DNA of 6,200 nt from positions 1 through 6,200 of the forward strand of contig CAIRYE010000232.1 in the NCBI GenBank assembly GCA_903882765.1, in the 5' to 3' direction. Below are positions 1 to 4,385 of the stretch, in pieces. This DNA comes from an uncultured Anaerolineae bacterium (GTDB lineage Bacteria > Chloroflexota > Anaerolineae > Anaerolineales > Villigracilaceae). Under the pieces are notes generated by a model. The model saw only the letters and a program-made list of their open reading frames with translations, had not been told where the DNA came from and ran no database searches. Each line of letters begins with the position of its first letter. Position 1 is the first letter of the stretch. A program made the translations under genes and the position numbers.

Positions 1-1674
1 AAAGGAAAGGTTGGAAACACCCAGCGACGTGAAAACACCAGGTAGATTCTGCTTGATCAGTTTGATCCCTTCAATGGTTTCCATAGCCGAATCAGAAAAT
101 TCAGCGTCGCCCGTGGCTAAGGTAAAGGTAAGGTCATCATACACAAGATCCCAGGGGTTTAGACCGTGTTCGTTGATCGCGATATCATAGATTCGTTTTG
201 CTACTTCAAGTTTAGTGGCGGCTGTTTTCGCCATACCTTTTTCATCGATGGTAAGTACGATGACCGCGGCGTTGTGCTGCTTGGCAAGGTTAAAGATCTT
301 GTCCGCTTTATCGCGGCCAGCCTCAAGGTGGGTGGAGTTGATAAGGCAACGTCCTGGGGCTGTTTTTAAGGCAACTTCTAGAACATCCAGCTCGGTTGTA
401 TCGATCACAAGTGGAACTTCAACACCCATCGTGAGTTTCTTAACGGTTTTTCGCATTAATTCGAGTTCATCGGGTCGTTCAGTGACCGCGCACGAAATAT
501 CCAAGGCATGTGCGCCAAAGTTCACTTGGTCACGGGCGATCTCTAAGATGGAGTCGTAATCTTCTTCAAGTAGAAATCGTTTGAATTTTCGGCTTCCCTG
601 AGCGTTGCAACGGTCCCCGATCAGCAATGGCGCAGGCTCTTGCTTCATAGTGGTAGCAGAAATGGAAGACGATAATCGGGCGAGTGGTGAAGCGGGCCTA
701 GGTGGATGTTGCCGATTATTTAGCTTGGATACAAGGGTCTGCAGGTGTTTCGGTGTGGTTCCGCAGCAACCACCAACAACAGAGATATTGTATTTATCAA
801 TGAATTCGATCAGGGCGTTGGCAAAGGGTTCTGGTTCCAAGGGGTAAACCGCCTGGCCATCCACATTTAAGGGAAGTCCGGCGTTGGGGATGCAGGAAAC
901 AGGCAGGGAGGATTGTTCCCCGAGAATGCGAATTGGTTCGCGCATGTGGTCTGGGCCGGTAGAACAGTTGAGGCCGATCACATCGATGGGGAGCCCCTCG
1001 AGGATGGTTAGCGCGGTGGCGACATCGGTACCGAGCAGCATTCTACCAGAGGTATCTAACGTTACCTGAGCTTGGATGGGGAGGTAGACGCCGGTTTGTT
1101 CAAAGGCTTTTTGGCAACCTTGTATGGCCGCCTTTACTTCGAGAATATCTTGAGAAGTTTCAATAATGATGAAATCAACCCCGCCGCTAATAAGACCGAT
1201 CGCTTGTTCACGGAAAATATCTAACAATTCATCGAATCCGATGTTTGATAGTTCCGGATCATCAGCGGAAGGCAGCTTGCCAGTTGGTCCAACCGAGCCG
1301 GCTACAAAGCGAGGCTGACCGGTTTTGGCACTGTATTCATCGGTTAGTTTTTTTGCTAAGACCGCCGCGGTTTTATTGATTTCGAGAACACGTTCACTCA
1401 GCCCATATTCCCTTAAAGTGAGGCGATTTGAGCGAAAAGTATCTGTTTCGATCACATCAACGCCAACATCAAGAAAAGATCGATGAACAATTTCAACAGC
1501 TTGTGGGTAGGAAATAACGAGGAAATCGTTACATCCATTCAGGGCTTCTCCGCCAAAATGATCAGCGGTGAGTTGTTGCAGCTGAAGGCTGGTGCCCATT
1601 GCTCCGTCAAAAACGACCACTTTTTTTTCGATCTGATCCAGATAGCGGCGATTTGTGTATTTTCGAAATTCCAT
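1..1674 (-). CDS. metH: Cobalamin-dependent methionine synthase, N-terminal part (homocysteine and pterin domains); continues past the left edge
   Basis: The enzyme transfers a methyl group from 5-methyltetrahydrofolate through cobalamin to homocysteine, giving methionine in the cytosol. The frame is open for 558 codons from the ATG at 1672-1674 to base 1. Residues 1-320 form the homocysteine-binding barrel: DGAMGT at 23-28, an ETDTF strand, GLNC with Cys237, and GGCCGTTP with Cys303 and Cys304. These three cysteines match the family's zinc ligands in identity and spacing. After a short linker, the pterin-binding domain begins near 350 with GDRCNAQGSRKF and is cut in GVSNLSF at 552-558. The B12-binding and any reactivation domains would lie left of the window. 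The start is supported by GGAG (plus-strand ctcc at 1681-1684) six bases upstream. It follows the fumarase beta gene by 39 bp on the same strand. That gap is too small for a cobalamin or SAM riboswitch. An A8 run lies in codons 16-18. Identification is firm; only the C-terminal architecture is unknown. Confidence 0.96.
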   Translation of the reverse strand, partial: MEFRKYTNRRYLDQIEKKVVVFDGAMGTSLQLQQLTADHFGGEALNGCNDFLVISYPQAVEIVHRSFLDVGVDVIETDTFRSNRLTLREYGLSERVLEINKTAAVLAKKLTDEYSAKTGQPRFVAGSVGPTGKLPSADDPELSNIGFDELLDIFREQAIGLISGGVDFIIIETSQDILEVKAAIQGCQKAFEQTGVYLPIQAQVTLDTSGRMLLGTDVATALTILEGLPIDVIGLNCSTGPDHMREPIRILGEQSSLPVSCIPNAGLPLNVDGQAVYPLEPEPFANALIEFIDKYNISVVGGCCGTTPKHLQTLVSKLNNRQHPPRPASPLARLSSSISATTMKQEPAPLLIGDRCNAQGSRKFKRFLLEEDYDSILEIARDQVNFGAHALDISCAVTERPDELELMRKTVKKLTMGVEVPLVIDTTELDVLEVALKTAPGRCLINSTHLEAGRDKADKIFNLAKQHNAAVIVLTIDEKGMAKTAATKLEVAKRIYDIAINEHGLNPWDLVYDDLTFTLATGDAEFSDSAMETIEGIKLIKQNLPGVFTSLGVSNLSF

Positions 1675-1713
1675 TATTTACTCCAACTTACTTACTAACT
1701 ACATTATGAAAGG

Positions 1714-2340
1714 TTAGAACGGTTTTGCTAAGAGTTCGTCCAGTACTTTTCGCGAATTGTTTTCGATCACTTCATGTTGCGATTGACCGTGTGAATCCAT
1801 TGTTACAACCACCGGGAAATCCTTAACCTCGATCACCCATAGGGCTTCGGGCACGCCGAAATCATATTTGTAGACACCTAATACTTTGGTAACCGATTGG
1901 GCGATAAAACTCGCGGCGCCGCCAATAGCGTGGAAATAAACGCCAGGAGTTTTTTGGCAGCCTTCAAGGGTCTTCTTCCCCATTCCGCCTTTGCCAATGA
2001 CGCCTTTGATATTGAAATGCTGCATAACATCCGCTTGGTAAGGTTCCTCGCGTATGGAAGTGGTTGGCCCAGCTGCTACAAATTTATATTCTTTTGTTTC
2101 TAAGCCCGAAACTACCGGGCCGCAGTGATAAATGACGGACCCGTTCAGCAATTTCTTTAGATCCTCATAAGCCACCAGATCTTCAGCGGAAGCGGGTTTG
2201 GTTTTTTTAATGAACGTTTCGATCATCCATTTGTGAGCGGCGTCTCGCCCGGTTACCATAACACCGCTGAGCAAAACGGGGTCGCCAACATGCAGATCTT
2301 TTATGGTTTCATCTGAGATCGGAAGAGTTAATTTTTTCAT
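1714..2340 (-). CDS. Class I fumarate hydratase (fumarase), beta subunit / C-terminal-domain subunit
   Basis: This is the smaller subunit of the two-subunit, 4Fe-4S class I fumarase, which interconverts fumarate and malate. It corresponds to the C-terminal half of single-chain FumA and to TtdB of tartrate dehydratase. It has 208 residues, a normal length for this subunit. Visible family motifs are VTGRDAAHK at 29-37, YHCGPV at 71-76, AAGPTTSIRE at 89-98, KGGMGKKT at 117-124, HAIGGAA at 137-143, and the closing segment with EALWVIEVKDFPVVVTMDSHG at 165-185. I chose the ATG at 2338-2340 because it opens at the usual family N-terminus (MKKLTLPIS) and has GGAG six bases upstream. An in-frame ATG at 2397 would add 19 residues and overlap the alpha gene. 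The gene starts 31 bp after the alpha stop and is followed by metH 39 bp later, so it sits inside an apparent operon. Sequence alone cannot fully exclude a related hydro-lyase such as L-tartrate dehydratase; fumarase is the likelier role. Confidence 0.93.
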   Translation of the reverse strand: MKKLTLPISDETIKDLHVGDPVLLSGVMVTGRDAAHKWMIETFIKKTKPASAEDLVAYEDLKKLLNGSVIYHCGPVVSGLETKEYKFVAAGPTTSIREEPYQADVMQHFNIKGVIGKGGMGKKTLEGCQKTPGVYFHAIGGAASFIAQSVTKVLGVYKYDFGVPEALWVIEVKDFPVVVTMDSHGQSQHEVIENNSRKVLDELLAKPF

Positions 2341-2346
2341 GGGTGG

Positions 2347-2350
2347 CTCC
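2347..2350 (-). promoter_or_regulatory. Ribosome binding site deciding the fumarase beta start
   Basis: The minus strand reads GGAG here, six bases before the ATG at 2338-2340. It lies inside the 31 bp gap between alpha and beta. It favours the 208-residue product over the longer in-frame ATG at 2395-2397, whose upstream sequence is alpha coding DNA. Confidence 0.75.
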
Positions 2351-2371
2351 AATAGCTTAAAGAAGATTCGA

Positions 2372-3247
2372 TCAAGAGTATGTGATCGAATTTCCATCGA
2401 TCACTAATTTCCGGCGTCGGTAAGCCCAACACATATAGGAAACAGAAACATAAAAAGAAGCCGGCAAGCGATGAAGACCGACAATTTTGGTGTCGATAAC
2501 GGTGGTTTTACCGCCAAAGCCCATAGGACCAATGCCGAGGGTATTTGCTTCGTCGGTAAGACGTTCTTCGAGTGCGGCTAGTTTTTCGTCAGCGTTGCGA
2601 GTGCCGAGTTTGTCGTAAAGGACTTCTTTAGATTTGGCATAGGATGTGCCGCGGTCGCCGCCAATGGCTACTCCGAGAATTCCAGGTGCGCATCCCTGAC
2701 CTTGGGCTTTTTGCACAGCATCGAGCACCACCTTACGTACGCCAGCCAAATCCCTTCCAGCGCCAAGCCTGCTGTCGGGAAGGGAGTATTGCGCGCCAAC
2801 GTTCTCGCACCCACCACCTTTGAGCATTAGTTCGATGGTCAATGTGCTTCCTTCCACCTCTTCAAAATGAATAGAGGGGAAATCATCGCCCCCAAGGTTG
2901 TTGCCGCTGTTTTTATCGTACACAGCGTCTACCGCGTTGGGGCGCATATAGTTTTTCTTGGTGGCTTCCACCATCGCGTTGCGAATCTGCGCTCTCAGCT
3001 TTATCGTACTCCACCCTTCAGGATAATAAACATAAAAGATGGGTGTGCCGGTATCTTGGCAGATGGGAGTGGATTGTTTTCGAGACAAGGCTACATTCTT
3101 GAGAATGGTATCGAACGCACCCTTGGCTGCCGACCCCTCTGTTTCTCGCTCGCGAGCTTCAAGGATCTTCTCTTCCACGTCGGGTGGAAGGTTAGTGGAT
3201 GTTAGTCTGATAAGTTCAAGCATTTGCTCTGTGATGTCGATCTGCAT
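2372..3247 (-). CDS. Class I fumarate hydratase (fumarase), alpha subunit with 4Fe-4S cysteines
   Basis: This is the larger subunit of the oxygen-sensitive iron-sulfur fumarase (TtdA / FumA N-terminal-domain family). It provides the cluster for dehydrating malate to fumarate, or the reverse reaction, in the cytosol. It has 291 residues, typical for the family. Three conserved cysteines in the expected contexts are the likely cluster ligands: Cys63 in PICQDTGTP, Cys147 in KGGGCEN and Cys186 in GQGCAPGILGV. Further signatures are GGDDFP near 119-124, GGDRGTSYAKSKE near 196-208, GPMGFGGKT at 240-248, and the C-terminal LPASFYVSVSYMCWAYRRRK at 261-280. The ATG at 3245-3247 has GGAGG (plus-strand cctcc at 3252-3256) four bases upstream. 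That spacing is slightly short, but the site is strong. The gene lies 71 bp after the GNAT gene and 31 bp before beta. Separate alpha and beta genes are common in anaerobes and archaea, whereas E. coli FumA fuses them. No GATC occurs in most of this gene although the rest of the window is rich in it. Confidence 0.94.
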   Translation of the reverse strand: MQIDITEQMLELIRLTSTNLPPDVEEKILEARERETEGSAAKGAFDTILKNVALSRKQSTPICQDTGTPIFYVYYPEGWSTIKLRAQIRNAMVEATKKNYMRPNAVDAVYDKNSGNNLGGDDFPSIHFEEVEGSTLTIELMLKGGGCENVGAQYSLPDSRLGAGRDLAGVRKVVLDAVQKAQGQGCAPGILGVAIGGDRGTSYAKSKEVLYDKLGTRNADEKLAALEERLTDEANTLGIGPMGFGGKTTVIDTKIVGLHRLPASFYVSVSYMCWAYRRRKLVIDGNSITYS

Positions 3248-3283
3248 TTTTCCTCCAAAGAGATGTTTACCTTGTTCTTAATA

Positions 3284-3313
3284 ATGATACCGTAAATGAA
3301 GATAATGTATCAG
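3284..3313 (-). promoter_or_regulatory. Candidate sigma-70-like promoter for the fumarase-metH transcript, with an inverted repeat
   Basis: On the minus strand, CTGATA (plus 3308-3313) and TATCAT (plus 3284-3289) are separated by 18 bp. They match the -35 consensus at four of six and the -10 at five of six positions. Transcription would start near 3277, leaving about 30 bases before the alpha ATG, including its ribosome binding site. The same boxes contain a perfect 6 bp inverted repeat, TGATAC (3285-3290) and GTATCA (3307-3312), centred about 22 bp apart. That could be an operator or chance. The region is the largest gap in the minus-strand gene run, which supports a promoter here, but AT-rich gaps give such matches easily. 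Confidence 0.4.
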
Positions 3314-3318
3314 CAGGC

Positions 3319-4335
3319 TTAGCGTGAGATGGTCAATTTCATTACGGGCCGATCAATGCCGCCGAATTTGAATTTATAATCTTCATCCCCGCGCATAAAA
3401 TCAAATTCTGTACGGTGATTATTGGCAGCCCATTCGATCAAATACCCTAAGAGCACCCAACCGGCTGAAAGTTCGTTGAACTTACGGTCATACCCCGAGT
3501 TGTAGACCCAGAGCTTATTGTTGTAATCAAAATTAAGGTAACTTGCCGCCACTTGGCCATCGATCTCTAAGAAGGCGAATTTTAGGGTACCAGCGTCATA
3601 GGCTGTTTCCACGATCGCGATCATCTGTTCACGCATTTTTGGCGTAAGAAAAGATTCCTTGCCGGGATCGCCAACCATGAGGGCAAAAAATGAATCAATG
3701 CCCTGGTCAAGCGTTTCTTTTGTTTCAATAAAATACCAGCGAACCCCTCGCTCGCTTTCTTCTGCCCGGCGGATTTTTCGCCGAACTTCGTGCCTTTGCT
3801 TCTTATCGATGCCCGAAAGGTAGCTCTCAAAATCAGTGGAGAGTGGAATATATGGGCTTGGCTGGTATTTCTCTAACTCCACACTGCTCGCTTTATCCTT
3901 AAAAAATTCCTGAGTAACAGCAAGGGTAGGTGAAGCGACCGGTATGTTTATTAATAGGTATCGGCTAAACTTCGAACCAAGTTCTTGTTCAACAAAGCCC
4001 AAAACTGCTTTCAGAACCCGTTCGTGGTTCTCTGGTTCAACGATGATATCGAGCACATCGCATATTTCAGTGCTTCCAACCAGAGCTAGCGTGTTTGGCG
4101 ATCCACCAGAAAGAAAGAAGGGGGCGATCCCAAGTAGTTCATTTCCATCTCTAACTTCGATAACAAACAACTCAGAGGTGTCTTCCCATTCACCTCCACC
4201 CTTATGCTGCCACCAGGTTTTTTGAAATTCAAACCGGAGGAAAGGGGAGTTGGTAATTGATTTGGTGAGCAGATTGTTCCACTCGGCTGAAATATCAGCC
4301 ATTTTTTCAAAACTATTGTGTGATAATAAATTCAT
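3319..4335 (-). CDS. GNAT-family acyltransferase, CelD/BcsL (FemAB-like, Acetyltransf_6) type
   Basis: This is a predicted cytosolic acyl-CoA-dependent transferase of the double-GNAT type (BioF2-like / CelD-BcsL), a family often linked to cell-surface polysaccharide or lipid modification. The substrate cannot be read from the sequence. It has 338 residues, in the usual range. The N-terminal EWNNLLTKS (18-26) and FLRFEFQKTWWQHKG (32-46) match the family opening, and ELLGIAPFFL (66-75) is the first GNAT-core strand. GIDKKQRHEVRRKIRRAEE (175-193) is the basic helix typical of the family. GQVAASYLNFDYNNKLWVYNSGYD (260-283), then SAGWVLLGYLIEWA (290-303) and DFMRGDEDYKFKFG (312-325) form the second acyl-CoA-binding core and the characteristic tail. 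The start at 4333-4335 has no good ribosome binding site. An ATG at residue 12 (4300-4302) is possible, but it too lacks one. The gene is upstream of the fumarase genes on the same strand and divergent from the membrane-protein gene. The family call is firm; the role is unknown. Confidence 0.88.
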   Translation of the reverse strand: MNLLSHNSFEKMADISAEWNNLLTKSITNSPFLRFEFQKTWWQHKGGGEWEDTSELFVIEVRDGNELLGIAPFFLSGGSPNTLALVGSTEICDVLDIIVEPENHERVLKAVLGFVEQELGSKFSRYLLINIPVASPTLAVTQEFFKDKASSVELEKYQPSPYIPLSTDFESYLSGIDKKQRHEVRRKIRRAEESERGVRWYFIETKETLDQGIDSFFALMVGDPGKESFLTPKMREQMIAIVETAYDAGTLKFAFLEIDGQVAASYLNFDYNNKLWVYNSGYDRKFNELSAGWVLLGYLIEWAANNHRTEFDFMRGDEDYKFKFGGIDRPVMKLTISR

Positions 4336-4364
4336 ATTAAGGTTTTTTCCAAAAAAATTTTACC

Positions 4365-4370
4365 AGTATA
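4365..4370 (-). promoter_or_regulatory. Candidate -10 element for the GNAT gene
   Basis: The minus strand reads TATACT, five of six to the -10 consensus, 29 bases before the GNAT ATG, so transcription would begin about 22 bases upstream of it. No convincing -35 is visible at 16-18 bp; the best is TGGTTT or GGTTTC inside the first codons of the divergent gene. It shares four bases with the plus-strand TATAAT. Confidence 0.35.
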
Positions 4371-4372
4371 AT
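4367..4372 (+). promoter_or_regulatory. Candidate -10 element for the plus-strand membrane-protein gene
   Basis: This is a perfect TATAAT with 13 bases between it and the ATG at 4386. With normal spacing, transcription would start around 4379, leaving only about seven untranslated bases. The -35 region is a T-run ending in CC (TTTTTC or TTTTCC) and is weak. No Shine-Dalgarno sequence is present before the ATG, which agrees with a nearly leaderless mRNA. Confidence 0.5.
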
Positions 4373-4385
4373 CTTAGAAAAACAT

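Noticed and set aside
605..847. Short plus-strand reading frames within 166-1069 and at 1483-1698
   Set aside because: They lie antisense within metH, whose motifs and zinc ligands are intact. They show no family likeness or ribosome binding sites of note.
1675..1713. Cobalamin or SAM riboswitch upstream of metH
   Set aside because: Only 39 bp separate metH from the preceding gene, and no conserved riboswitch core such as a B12 box is visible.
2338..2397. Longer fumarase beta reading frame starting at the ATG at 2397
   Set aside because: It would overlap the alpha gene by 26 bp and add 19 residues without family likeness. The ATG at 2340 has a well-spaced GGAG and the usual N-terminus.
1675..3318. 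Intrinsic terminators in the intergenic gaps
   Set aside because: No GC-rich hairpin followed by a T-run was found on the minus strand in any of the three gaps.
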